Shown one piece after another: positions 34,039 to 42,549 of a DNA stretch of 52,389 nt. The stretch lies in assembly GCF_000964545.1 (NCBI RefSeq), contig NZ_BBVD01000022.1, positions 1 through 52,389 on the forward strand, given 5' to 3'. This DNA is from Comamonas thiooxydans. Lineage in GTDB: Bacteria; Pseudomonadota; Gammaproteobacteria; Burkholderiales; Burkholderiaceae_C. The notes under the pieces are model-generated. The model did no database searches and was not told where the DNA came from. It saw only the letters and a list, made by a program, of their open reading frames with translations. Position 1 is the stretch's first letter; each line of letters opens with the position of its first letter. The position numbers and the translations under genes were made by a program.

Positions 34039-35667
34039 ATGAGCGAAACCTTTGACTACGTGGTCGTGGGTGCCGGCAGCGGCGGCAGCGTGCTGGCCGG
34101 ACGGCTGGCCGAGGCAGGCCACACCGTGTGCGTGCTGGAAGCCGGCCCCGCCGACACCAGTCCCTACATCCACATCCCGGCGGGCTACATCAAGAACCTG
34201 TTCAACCCCCGACTGATCTGGGACTTCAAGAGCGAACCCAATCCCGCCACCGCCAACCGGCAGCTCAGCCTCACGCAAGGGCGCGTGCTGGGCGGATCGG
34301 GCTCGATCAACGGCATGGTGTTCAGCCGTGGCCAGCACGCCGACTTCGATGGCTGGGCCGAGCGCGGCAATCCCGGCTGGAGCTACGACGAGGTGCTGCC
34401 CTTCTTCAAGAAGGCCGAAACGCGCATCGGCCCCGGCGACGACGGCTACCGGGGCCGCAGCGGTCCCATGCCGGTAAGCGATCCGGTACGCTCCAGCCCG
34501 CTGTGCGACCTGTTTGTGCAGGCCGTGCAAAGCCTGGGCTACCCCAGCGTACCCGACCACAACGGCGCTGTTCAAGATGGCGTGGGCCCCTGGCAGTTCA
34601 TCATTGACCCGCGCGGCCACCTGATGCGGCGCAAGAGCGCGGCGCAGGCCTACCTGCACCCGGCCCGCCGCAGCGGCCGCCTGGACGTTCGCACCGACAG
34701 CCCCGCCACGCGCGTGCTGCTGGAGGGCCGCCGCGCCGTGGGCGTGCGCTACCGCGCCGGCGGTACCGGCGCGCCCGAGCGGGAAGTGCGCGCGCAGCGC
34801 GAGGTCATCGTTTCGGCCGGCGCGCTCAACACGCCGCGGCTGCTGCAGATCTCGGGCATCGGTCCGGCGGATCTTCTGCGCTCCATTGGCGTCAAGCCGC
34901 TGGCCGACCTGCCCGGCGTGGGTGCCAATCTCGTGGATCACTACAACCTGCGCGTCGCCGTCAAGGTCAAGGGCATTTCCACCATCAACGAGCGCGGCCG
35001 CGGCCTGCCGCTCGCGTGGGAAATCGCCAAGTACTTCATGGGCCGGCCCAGCATCCTCGCCATGGGGCCGGTGCCCATGCGCTTTTTCTTCCGCTCCGAA
35101 GCCTCGCTGCCCCGGCCCGACCTGCAGGTCTCGTTCACGCCCGGCAGCTACCAGGAAGGGCTGCCGGGCCTGCTCGACCACTATCCCGGCATGACGCTGG
35201 GCGGCCACAAGCAGCGGCCCGACGCCCGGGGGTACGTGCGCGCACGCTCCACGAACATCGACGACGCGCCGCTCATCAACCCCAACCACCTGGGCGTGGA
35301 GTCGGATCAGAAGGCCATGATCGCCGTGGTCAAGATGGCACGCGCCGTGCTGCAGGCCAAGCCCTTCGCGCCCTACTACGTGGACGAGGTCTTTCCCGGC
35401 AACGACGTGCGCACCGACGACGAGATCCTGGACTTCGCGCGCCAGCGTGGCGGCACCGTCTACCACCACAACGGCACGGCCCGCATGGGGCCCCAGGACG
35501 ATCCCATGGCGGTGGTCGATGCCCGACTGCGCGTGCACGGCATCGAGGGCCTGCGCGTGGCCGACGCCTCCATCATGCCCGCGCCCATCTCGGGCCCCAC
35601 CAACGCGGCCACCATCATGATCGGCGAGAAGGCCGCCGACATGGTGCTTGCGGACGCGAAACACTGA
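34039..35667 (+). CDS. GMC-family FAD-dependent alcohol dehydrogenase 1
   Basis: About 542 residues from MSETFDY; an in-frame ATG at 34027 overlaps the preceding stop and is also possible. The FAD-binding loop is VVVGAGSGGSVLAGRLAEAG. Family signatures follow: GRVLGGSGSINGMVFSRGQ and GALNTPRLLQISGIGP. The C-terminal active site reads VYHHNGTARMGPQ (His) and GPTNAATIMIGEKAADM (Asn). Relatives (choline, alkanol and polyethylene-glycol dehydrogenases) oxidise primary alcohols to aldehydes and pass electrons to the respiratory chain. It sits immediately after four aldehyde dehydrogenases, supporting a joint alcohol-to-acid route. Confidence 0.94.
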   Translation: MSETFDYVVVGAGSGGSVLAGRLAEAGHTVCVLEAGPADTSPYIHIPAGYIKNLFNPRLIWDFKSEPNPATANRQLSLTQGRVLGGSGSINGMVFSRGQHADFDGWAERGNPGWSYDEVLPFFKKAETRIGPGDDGYRGRSGPMPVSDPVRSSPLCDLFVQAVQSLGYPSVPDHNGAVQDGVGPWQFIIDPRGHLMRRKSAAQAYLHPARRSGRLDVRTDSPATRVLLEGRRAVGVRYRAGGTGAPEREVRAQREVIVSAGALNTPRLLQISGIGPADLLRSIGVKPLADLPGVGANLVDHYNLRVAVKVKGISTINERGRGLPLAWEIAKYFMGRPSILAMGPVPMRFFFRSEASLPRPDLQVSFTPGSYQEGLPGLLDHYPGMTLGGHKQRPDARGYVRARSTNIDDAPLINPNHLGVESDQKAMIAVVKMARAVLQAKPFAPYYVDEVFPGNDVRTDDEILDFARQRGGTVYHHNGTARMGPQDDPMAVVDARLRVHGIEGLRVADASIMPAPISGPTNAATIMIGEKAADMVLADAKH

Positions 35668-35705
35668 ACCGCATCCCTTCCACAACGAGCCATCAGGAGA
35701 CAACC

Positions 35706-36833
35706 ATGCCCACCCTTCGCTCCAAAAAATCGGCAGGTGCACTACTGCTCGCCTGCGCAGCCTTCGCTGCCCACGCGGCGGACGACATCACCGTGGTGTC
35801 CATCCAGGCCATGACCGGCCCGGCCTCGTTCGCCGGCGCCGTGTTCCAGCAGGCCATCCAGTTGGCCGTGGACGAGGCCAACGCCAAAGGCGGCATCCAC
35901 GGCAGCAAGGTCAACGTGATCGAACGCGACAACGCAGGCGACAAAGGACAGGCCATCAACCTGGCCAACCAGGCCATCGGCCGTGACCGCGCCCTGCTCG
36001 TGCTTGGCCCCACCACCACGGCAGACACCTTGGCGGCTGCGCCGGTCTTCAACGAGAAGCGCACACCCTTCATCGGCTTCGCCGGCTCGGACGCCATCCT
36101 CAAGGCGGGTCCCTGGACTCTGAAATTCCGCCAAGGCACCGATGTGGACGGCCCCCTGCTCGCCAAGCATGTGCTGGAAAAAACACCTGCACGCAAGGTG
36201 GCGCTGGTGTTCGACCGCACCAACGAGGCGTTGATCGAGTTCAAGAACGTTTTCCGCGACGCCTTCAAGGCTGGCGGCGGCACCGTGGTGGCCGAGGAGG
36301 CCGTGGTCAGCAGCGACTCCAACTTCCTGCCCCTAGCCACCAAGCTCAAGGCCATGGACGTAGACGCGGTCTACCTGACCAGCTACGCCGAGCAGTCCGC
36401 CAACATCGTGCGCCAGCTGCGCCAGGCCGGCCTGCCCGAGAAGGTGCGCATCCTGGGCTCGCTGGCCGTCGTCTCGCCCAAGTTCCTCAGCGTCGCGGGC
36501 AAGGCGGCCGAAGGAGTGATCGCCATCTCGGACTACGTGCCCGGCATGGAGCGCCCACTCAACAAGTCCTTCGACGCCGCCTGGCGCGCCCGCTACAAGA
36601 GCGAGCCCGACAGCTACGCCGCCACCGGCTATTCGCAGGCCCAAGTGGTGCTGGCCACGCTGAAAGAAGCCGGCCCCAACCCCACCCGCGAGAAGGTGCG
36701 CGATGCCTACATGCGCCTGCGCGACGTTCCCGTAGTGGTGGGCAGCGGCAGCTGGACGCACACGGACCGCCATCCGCGCTACGGCGCGCTGGTGCTGGTG
36801 GTCAAGGACGGCAAGTTCACCCTCGCCCCCTGA
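35706..36833 (+). CDS. Liv-type ABC transporter substrate-binding protein 1
   Basis: 375 residues from MPTLRSKKSA; AGGAGACAACC precedes the ATG. A signal peptide ends near AAHA before DDITVVSIQAMTGPASFAGA. The type I periplasmic-binding fold follows, with GGIHGSKVNVIERDNAG and YLTSYAEQSANIVRQLRQAG. The family binds branched-chain amino acids but also aromatic and other carboxylates. A close paralogue is encoded at 38019, beyond the zinc alcohol dehydrogenase, and one set of permease and ATPase genes follows it. The two receptors probably feed the same transporter with different ligands. Confidence 0.93.
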   Translation: MPTLRSKKSAGALLLACAAFAAHAADDITVVSIQAMTGPASFAGAVFQQAIQLAVDEANAKGGIHGSKVNVIERDNAGDKGQAINLANQAIGRDRALLVLGPTTTADTLAAAPVFNEKRTPFIGFAGSDAILKAGPWTLKFRQGTDVDGPLLAKHVLEKTPARKVALVFDRTNEALIEFKNVFRDAFKAGGGTVVAEEAVVSSDSNFLPLATKLKAMDVDAVYLTSYAEQSANIVRQLRQAGLPEKVRILGSLAVVSPKFLSVAGKAAEGVIAISDYVPGMERPLNKSFDAAWRARYKSEPDSYAATGYSQAQVVLATLKEAGPNPTREKVRDAYMRLRDVPVVVGSGSWTHTDRHPRYGALVLVVKDGKFTLAP

Positions 36834-36874
36834 ACGCCCCTTCCATCCACCTGAACCGAAACCAGGAGACCACC

Positions 36875-37945
36875 ATGCAAGGCGTAGTTTTCAGAGGCAA
36901 CCGAAAGCTCGAAATCCTCGACTTCCCCGACCCCACCCCCGGCCCGGGCGATGCCATCATCGAGATGAAGGCTTCCGGCATGTGCGGCAGCGACCTGCAC
37001 TTCTACCGCAACAAGCCCGCCGACGTGCTCAAGTCGCTGGGCTTCAAGGACCTGGCCTCGCGCGGCATGGCCGAGGACACGCCCATCATCGGCGGCCACG
37101 AGCCCTGCGGCCAGATCGTCGCGCTGGGCAGTGCCGTCGATCCGCGCTCGTACAAGGTGGGCGACCGCGTGACGGTGTTCCACTACGAGGGCTGCATGCA
37201 CTGCGACCACTGCCGCGGCGGCTGGACGCAGATGTGCAGCCACGGCGCGGACATCCACGGCGTCATCAAGAACGGCGGCCATGCGCACTACATGAAGGTG
37301 CCCGTCACGTCGCTGGTGCACCTGCCCGACGAAGTCTCCTACGCCACCGGCGCGGCCGTGTCGTGCGGCACGGGCACGGCCTGGGGTGCGCTGCTGCGCC
37401 TTTCCATCAGCGCGCGCGACACGCTGGCCGTGTTCGGCCTGGGGCCCGTGGGCCTGTCGGCGGTGCAGCTGGCCGCCGCCATGGGCGTGGAAGTGATCGG
37501 CGTGGACATCGCCCCCGAGCGCGTGGCCAACGCCCGCAACTTCGGCGCGGCCCACGCCCTCAACGGCAGCCAGTGCGACCCCGTCGAGGAAATCCTCAAG
37601 CTCACCGGCGGCAAGGGCGTGACCTGCGCCATGGATTGCGCGGGCGGGGACGTGCCCAAGCAGCAGGCCGTGCGCTGCACCGCGCCGTGGGGCCGCATCG
37701 CCCTGGTGGCCGTGGGCGGCAACCTCAACGTGGACGGCATGAAGGACGTGATCGGCAAGCAGCGCACCATCGTCGGCTCCTACACCTTCTCGGAGCCCAG
37801 CATGAAGGAATGCGTGACCTTCATCGCCAACCACGGCGTGGAGGTGGACCGGATCTTCACCGACCGCTGGAAGCTGGAACAGGCCGAGGAAGCCTACCGC
37901 CTGTTCGACGGCCAGTCCGGCGGCAAGGGCGTTTTCGTGTTTTAA
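36875..37945 (+). CDS. Zinc-dependent medium-chain alcohol dehydrogenase
   Basis: 356 residues; CCAGGAGACCACC precedes the ATG. Catalytic zinc ligands are Cys37 (MCGSD) and the His75/Glu76 pair in GGHE. Structural zinc ligands are Cys107, 110, 113 and 121 in CMHCDHC and TQMC. The Rossmann nucleotide loop is GLGPVG at 188-193, followed by an acidic VIGVD, which favours NAD. It oxidises an alcohol reversibly. Its place between the two receptor genes, with no break in strand, makes it part of the same pathway and gives a soluble alternative to the GMC enzymes. Confidence 0.94.
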   Translation: MQGVVFRGNRKLEILDFPDPTPGPGDAIIEMKASGMCGSDLHFYRNKPADVLKSLGFKDLASRGMAEDTPIIGGHEPCGQIVALGSAVDPRSYKVGDRVTVFHYEGCMHCDHCRGGWTQMCSHGADIHGVIKNGGHAHYMKVPVTSLVHLPDEVSYATGAAVSCGTGTAWGALLRLSISARDTLAVFGLGPVGLSAVQLAAAMGVEVIGVDIAPERVANARNFGAAHALNGSQCDPVEEILKLTGGKGVTCAMDCAGGDVPKQQAVRCTAPWGRIALVAVGGNLNVDGMKDVIGKQRTIVGSYTFSEPSMKECVTFIANHGVEVDRIFTDRWKLEQAEEAYRLFDGQSGGKGVFVF

Positions 37946-37952
37946 GCCATAT

Positions 37953-37999
37953 CAGCCTCCAGCGCTTTCCATACAAGCGATGGCAGCTCTATTTTCAAT
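37953..37999. repeat. Intergenic palindromic repeat, copy 2
   Basis: CAGCCTCCAGCGCTTTCCAT, ACAAGCGATGGCAGCTCTAT and TTTCAAT (further ATAGC). Same family as copies 1, 3 and 4: a CCTC-AGCGCTT arm, a 6 to 8 base loop, an AAGCGnT arm, then GCAGCTnTAT and a T-rich end. Confidence 0.6.
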
Positions 38000-38018
38000 A
38001 GCAATCAAGGAGACAGAC

Positions 38019-39152
38019 ATGCACCGCATTCCCTTCACCGCCCGCACCGCCCTGGCCGGCGCCGCGCTGGCCGCGCACTGCGCCACGGGCGCCCTGGCCC
38101 AGGACATTCCCGTGGTGTCCATCCAGGCCGTGACTGGCGCCGCCGCCTTCGCAGGCAACAACTACCAGCGCGCGATCCGCCTGGCGGTGGAGCAGGCCAA
38201 CAGCCAGGGCGGCATCAATGGCAGGAAGATCAACCTGATCGAGCGCGACAACGCCAGCGACAAGGGCCAGGCCATCAACCTGGCCAACCAGGCCGTTGAC
38301 CGCGACCACGCGGTGCTGGTGCTGGGTCCCTCCTCCACGGCCGACGCCATGGCCGTGGCGCCCATCTTCAACGACAGGAAGACGCCCAATCTGAGCTTCG
38401 CCACGTCGGACGCTATCCTCAAGGCCGGTACCTGGAGCATGAAGTTCCAGCAGTCGCCCGCCGTCATCACGCCGCTGGTGGCCAAGTACGTGCTGGAAAA
38501 GACACCCGTGCGCAAGGTGGCCCTGGTCTACGACCGCACCAACGAGGCGCTGATCGACTCAAAGAACATCTTCCGCGATGCCTTCAAGGCCGGCGGTGGC
38601 ACCGTCGTGGCCGAGGAGGCCATCGTCGCCACCGACGCCAACTTCCAGCCGCTGGGCACCAAACTCAAGTCCATGGACGTGGATGCGGTCTATGTGTCCG
38701 CCCTCACCGAGCAGTCGGCCAACGTCGTGGTGCAGCTGCGCCAGGCGGGCCTGGGAGAGAAGGTGCGCTTCATCGGCTCGCTGGCCCTGGCCTCGCCCAA
38801 GTTCATCGCCATGGCGGGCAAGGTGGCCGAGGGCACCATCGCCGTGACCGACCACATCATCGGCGTGGACCGCCCCGTGAACAAGGCTTTCGAGGCCGCC
38901 TGGAAGGCGCGCTGGGGCGCCGAACCCGACAGTTGGGCGGCCATCGGCTATTCGCTGGCCCAGGTGGGCCTGGCCGCGCTCAAGGAAGCCGGCCCCGCGC
39001 CGACGCGCGAAAAGGTGCACGAAGCCTTCTACCGCCTGCGCGACGTGCCCATCGTCGGTGGCTCCGGTGCCTGGAACCAGACCGACCGCAAGCCCCATTT
39101 CGGCGCCATGGTGCTGGTGCTGAAAGACGGCCAGTTCGTCGTCGCCCCCTGA
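38019..39152 (+). CDS. Liv-type ABC transporter substrate-binding protein 2
   Basis: 377 residues from MHRIPFTART, with AAGGAGAC upstream. A signal peptide ends in ALA before QDIPVVSIQAVTGAAAFAG. It aligns along its whole length with binding protein 1 (shared runs include INLANQA, VALVYDRTNEALI/VALVFDRTNEALI and DAFKAGGGTVVAEEA), so the two arose by duplication. Differences fall partly in the region near KFQQSPAV versus KFRQGTDV, which may line the ligand pocket. The permease genes follow directly, so this copy is the canonical partner of the transporter. Confidence 0.93.
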   Translation: MHRIPFTARTALAGAALAAHCATGALAQDIPVVSIQAVTGAAAFAGNNYQRAIRLAVEQANSQGGINGRKINLIERDNASDKGQAINLANQAVDRDHAVLVLGPSSTADAMAVAPIFNDRKTPNLSFATSDAILKAGTWSMKFQQSPAVITPLVAKYVLEKTPVRKVALVYDRTNEALIDSKNIFRDAFKAGGGTVVAEEAIVATDANFQPLGTKLKSMDVDAVYVSALTEQSANVVVQLRQAGLGEKVRFIGSLALASPKFIAMAGKVAEGTIAVTDHIIGVDRPVNKAFEAAWKARWGAEPDSWAAIGYSLAQVGLAALKEAGPAPTREKVHEAFYRLRDVPIVGGSGAWNQTDRKPHFGAMVLVLKDGQFVVAP

Positions 39153-39184
39153 CACGCCTTCGCGCGGCAAGAAACTCCTAAAAA

Positions 39185-39225
39185 GATAGCCTCTAGCGCT
39201 TGCCTAGCGTGCGCTACAGCCTCTT
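39185..39225. repeat. Intergenic palindromic repeat, copy 3
   Basis: GATAGCCTCTAGCGCTTGCC, then TAGCGTGCGCTACAGCCTCT. The core AGCGCTT-N7-GTGCGCT is a looser palindrome than in the other copies. It lies between binding protein 2 and the first permease gene. Confidence 0.55.
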
Positions 39226-39246
39226 TTGACCACAAGGACATCTCTT

Positions 39247-40140
39247 ATGCTGATCCAACAGATCCTCAACGGCCTGGTCGTGGGCGGCACCTTCGCCGTC
39301 TTCGCGCTGGGCTTCACCCTGCTGTTCGGCGTCAACCACATCCTGAACATGGCCTACGGCTCGGTGTTCATGTGGGGCGCCTTCGCGGGCCTGTACGCGG
39401 CCACGGCGTTCCAGGCGCCGTTCATCGTCGCGCTGCTGGCCGGCATGCTCGCCGGCGGCGTGCTGTCGGTGCTGCTCGACTTCGTGGCATTTCGTCCGCT
39501 GCGGCGGCGCAACGCACCCGAGTTCTCGTACATCCTGACCTCCATCGGCGCCAGCATCGCGCTGGTGGCGCTGGCGCAAAAAGCCTCGAACACGGCAGTG
39601 TGGCAGTTCCCGGCGGACACCTTCCCGGTAGTGATCTACGAATTCGCTGGCCTGCAGTTGCAATTGCTGCAGCTCATCATAGTGGCCTCGGCGCTGGTAC
39701 TGGTGGGTGCGCTGATTTACGCGCTGTACTACACGGGTATGGGCCGGCGCATCCGCTGCGTGGCGCATTCCGAGGGCACGGCGCAGCTGTTGGGCATCAA
39801 CGCCGAGTGGGTCAACATCCAGGTGTTCTTCATCTCCGGCGCGCTGGCGGGCTTCGCGGGCGTGCTGATCGGGCTGGCCTTCAACTCCGTGCACTTCCTG
39901 ATGGGAGAGCCCTTCCTGATGCGCGCCTTCGTCATCATCATCCTGGGCGGCCTGGGCTCCATCGCGGGCTCGCTGGTGGGCGGCGTGATCATCGGCGTGG
40001 TGCAAACGCTGGCCTATGCCTACATCTCCTCGGCAGCGGCGGACGCCATCGCCTTCGTCATCCTCTTCGTCATCATCCTGATCCGCCCGACCGGCCTGTT
40101 CGGCAAGCCGGGCGCGGTCATGCGCGTGCAAAGGCAGTAA
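39247..40140 (+). CDS. Liv-type ABC permease 1 (LivH-like)
   Basis: 297 residues from MLIQQILNGL; AAGGACA precedes the ATG. Eight or so hydrophobic helices are evident. The opening GLVVGGTFAVFALGFTLLFG and the loop GLGSIAGSLVGGVIIGVVQ, which meets the ATPase, are typical of LivH. It forms half of the inner-membrane channel. It is four bases ahead of the second permease gene, in the order H-M-G-F usual for this transporter class. Confidence 0.93.
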   Translation: MLIQQILNGLVVGGTFAVFALGFTLLFGVNHILNMAYGSVFMWGAFAGLYAATAFQAPFIVALLAGMLAGGVLSVLLDFVAFRPLRRRNAPEFSYILTSIGASIALVALAQKASNTAVWQFPADTFPVVIYEFAGLQLQLLQLIIVASALVLVGALIYALYYTGMGRRIRCVAHSEGTAQLLGINAEWVNIQVFFISGALAGFAGVLIGLAFNSVHFLMGEPFLMRAFVIIILGGLGSIAGSLVGGVIIGVVQTLAYAYISSAAADAIAFVILFVIILIRPTGLFGKPGAVMRVQRQ

Positions 40141-40144
40141 ACCC

Positions 40145-41023
40145 ATGATCGACTACCTGCTTTCCTACAGCTCGGTCCTCGACCACGTGCTGATCTACAC
40201 CCTGCTGGCAATGAGCCAGGCCGTAGTGCTGCGCGCGGGCACCTTCTCCATTGGCTCGGCGGCCTATGCCGCCGTCGGCGCCTATACCGCCGCCATCCTC
40301 ACGGTGAACTACGCCTGGCCTGCGCCGCTGGCCATTGCCAGCGGCATGTTGCTGGCGGGCGTGCTGAGCCTGCTGATGGCGTTTCCGCTGTCACGCCTGC
40401 GCGGCGTGTTCCAGGCACTGGCCACGCTGGCCCTTGTACAGGTGATGGTGACCGTGGCCCAGAACTGGGACAGCGTGACCAACGGCGTGCTGGGCATCTC
40501 GGGCATTCCCAAGGTGGCGACCACCGGCTGGCTGCTCCTGATCGTGGCCGTGTGCATAGTGCTGACCTGGCGCATGGGCAAGTTCGGCCTCGGCCGCGCC
40601 ATGGACGTGATCCGCGCCGACGAAACCGTGGCCGTGTCGCTGGGCATCCGCGTGGCTTGGCACCAGCGGCTGGCGATGACGCTATCGGGCCTGCTGGCCG
40701 GGCTGGCGGGCGCGCTGCATGCGTGCAACTCCTACGCCATCAACCCCGATGAATTCGGCTTCCATATGCTGGTGACGGCGCTGGCCTCGGCCGTGCTGGG
40801 CGGCGCCACCTCGATCTGGGGACCGCTGGTGGGCGCGGGCGTGCTGACCACGCTGCCCGAGTTCGTGCGCTTCTTCGCCGACTACCGCGGTGTGGTGCAA
40901 GGCGCGCTGCTGATGCTGATCATCATCTACCTGCCCCACGGCATCGCCGACACGCTGCGCGCGTGGCGGCACGACCGCCGCATCCAGCGCGAAATCGCGG
41001 CGTGTGAAGGAGCAAAGGCATGA
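40145..41023 (+). CDS. Liv-type ABC permease 2 (LivM-like)
   Basis: 292 residues with many hydrophobic helices. LRAGTFSIGSAAYAAVGAYT and LGGATSIWGPLVGAGVLTTL mark the LivM family, the latter being the ATPase-contact loop. It pairs with the LivH-like protein. Its stop overlaps the next start as ATGA, so the ATPase is translationally coupled. Confidence 0.93.
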   Translation: MIDYLLSYSSVLDHVLIYTLLAMSQAVVLRAGTFSIGSAAYAAVGAYTAAILTVNYAWPAPLAIASGMLLAGVLSLLMAFPLSRLRGVFQALATLALVQVMVTVAQNWDSVTNGVLGISGIPKVATTGWLLLIVAVCIVLTWRMGKFGLGRAMDVIRADETVAVSLGIRVAWHQRLAMTLSGLLAGLAGALHACNSYAINPDEFGFHMLVTALASAVLGGATSIWGPLVGAGVLTTLPEFVRFFADYRGVVQGALLMLIIIYLPHGIADTLRAWRHDRRIQREIAACEGAKA

Positions 41024-41787
41024 ACCAAAAAATCCCCACCCTACAGCTCGACAACGTGGGCAAGCGCTTCGGTGGCCTGCCCGCCGTAGACGGCCTGAGC
41101 CTGTCGGCGCCTGCCGGTGCCATCACCGGCCTGATCGGCCCCAATGGCGCGGGCAAGACGACGGCGATCAACCTCATCATGGGCATCCTGAAGCTTACGT
41201 CGGGCCGCATCCTGTTCAACGGCAAGGATGTCTCCACGCTGGAGGCCGCCGACCTGGCGCGCCTGGGCATGGCGCGCACCTTCCAGAACATCCGCCTGGT
41301 GGCCGATGGCACGGTGCTGGACAACGTGCTCTCGGGCTTCCACATCCACCAGCGGACGGGCTTCTGGGCCAACCTGCTGGGCCTGCCTTATGCGCATACC
41401 GAGCAGGCCCAGCACCGCGCCCAGGCGCAGGCCCTGCTGGAGCAGTTCGGCATGGCGCACCTGGCCGGGCACCGCGCAGGCACGCTGTCCTACGGCCACC
41501 AGCGGCGCATCGAGATGATGCGCGCGCTGGCGATGAAGCCGCAGCTTCTGCTGCTCGACGAGCCCGTGGCCGGCATGAACGACACCGAGGCGGCCGAGCT
41601 GGGCCATATCTTCAGCCAGGTGGCCGCCAGCGGCGTGGCGATCTTGCTGGTGGAGCACAACATGCGCTTCGTCACGCAGATCTGCTCACGCCTGTATGTC
41701 TCGGCCTCAGGCCGTCTGATCGCCCAGGGCACGCCCGAGACGGTGCTGGCCAACCCGGTGGTGATCGAAGCCTACCTGGGGAGCTAA
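41020..41787 (+). CDS. Liv-type ABC ATPase 1 (LivG-like)
   Basis: 255 residues. Walker A is GLIGPNGAGKTTAINL, signature LSYGHQRRIEMMRAL and Walker B LLLLDEPVAGMND, followed by a switch His in VEHNMRF. The length and the SYG signature fit LivG. It powers import together with the LivF-like subunit that starts five bases after its stop codon. Confidence 0.95.
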   Translation: MNQKIPTLQLDNVGKRFGGLPAVDGLSLSAPAGAITGLIGPNGAGKTTAINLIMGILKLTSGRILFNGKDVSTLEAADLARLGMARTFQNIRLVADGTVLDNVLSGFHIHQRTGFWANLLGLPYAHTEQAQHRAQAQALLEQFGMAHLAGHRAGTLSYGHQRRIEMMRALAMKPQLLLLDEPVAGMNDTEAAELGHIFSQVAASGVAILLVEHNMRFVTQICSRLYVSASGRLIAQGTPETVLANPVVIEAYLGS

Positions 41788-41792
41788 TCCAC

Positions 41793-42539
41793 ATGAACCA
41801 TCCCATCAACCTGTCTGGCGCCCATGCCCTGTCCATCGACAAGCTGGAGGTGCACTACCAGGGCATCACAGCGCTGCGCGGCGTATCACTGCAAATCAAG
41901 CAGGGCGAGATCTTCACGCTGATCGGCCCCAATGGCGCAGGCAAATCGAGCCTAGTCAATGCCGTGACGGGCATCGTGCCCTCCACTGGCACCATCGAGT
42001 TCGGGGAGCGCGAGTTCAACGCCCTGCCCTCGTACCAGCGCGCACGCCTGGGCGTGATCCAGGTGCCCGAGGGCCGCCGCGTGATCGCACCGCTGTCGGT
42101 GCTGGAAAACCTGATGCTCGGCCGCGAGGCCCTGGGCGCGCGCAAGGGCGACGTGCAGGCCGACCTGGACCGCGTGTTCGCGCTGTTCCCCATCCTGGCC
42201 GAGCGGCGCTCGCAGCTCTCGGGCACGCTGTCCGGCGGCCAGCAGCAGATGCTGGCAATCGGCCGCGCACTCATGGCCCATCCGCGCGTGCTGCTGCTCG
42301 ACGAGCCCAGCCTGGGGCTGGCGCCCGTGATCATCGCCGACGTGTTCCGTGCCATCCGCCAGCTCAACCAGGAAGGGATGACCATCTTCCTGGTGGAGCA
42401 GAACGCACGCCTGGCGCTGGAGACGGCGCATCGTGCAGCCGTGCTGGAGCAGGGCTGCATCGTCAAGCATGGCGACGCCGACGCGCTGGCCAGCGACCCC
42501 GAGGTCGAGGAGCACTACTTCGGCCAGGCCTCGCATTGA
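41793..42539 (+). CDS. Liv-type ABC ATPase 2 (LivF-like)
   Basis: 248 residues from MNHPINLSGA. Walker A is LIGPNGAGKSSLVNAV, signature LSGGQQQMLAIGRAL and Walker B LLLLDEPSLGLAP; the switch position reads VEQNARL, with Gln, as usual for LivF. It completes the importer. The next gene, a GMC oxidoreductase, starts 11 bases downstream, so transport and oxidation genes are on one transcript. Confidence 0.95.
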   Translation: MNHPINLSGAHALSIDKLEVHYQGITALRGVSLQIKQGEIFTLIGPNGAGKSSLVNAVTGIVPSTGTIEFGEREFNALPSYQRARLGVIQVPEGRRVIAPLSVLENLMLGREALGARKGDVQADLDRVFALFPILAERRSQLSGTLSGGQQQMLAIGRALMAHPRVLLLDEPSLGLAPVIIADVFRAIRQLNQEGMTIFLVEQNARLALETAHRAAVLEQGCIVKHGDADALASDPEVEEHYFGQASH

Positions 42540-42549
42540 GTTGGTGGCC

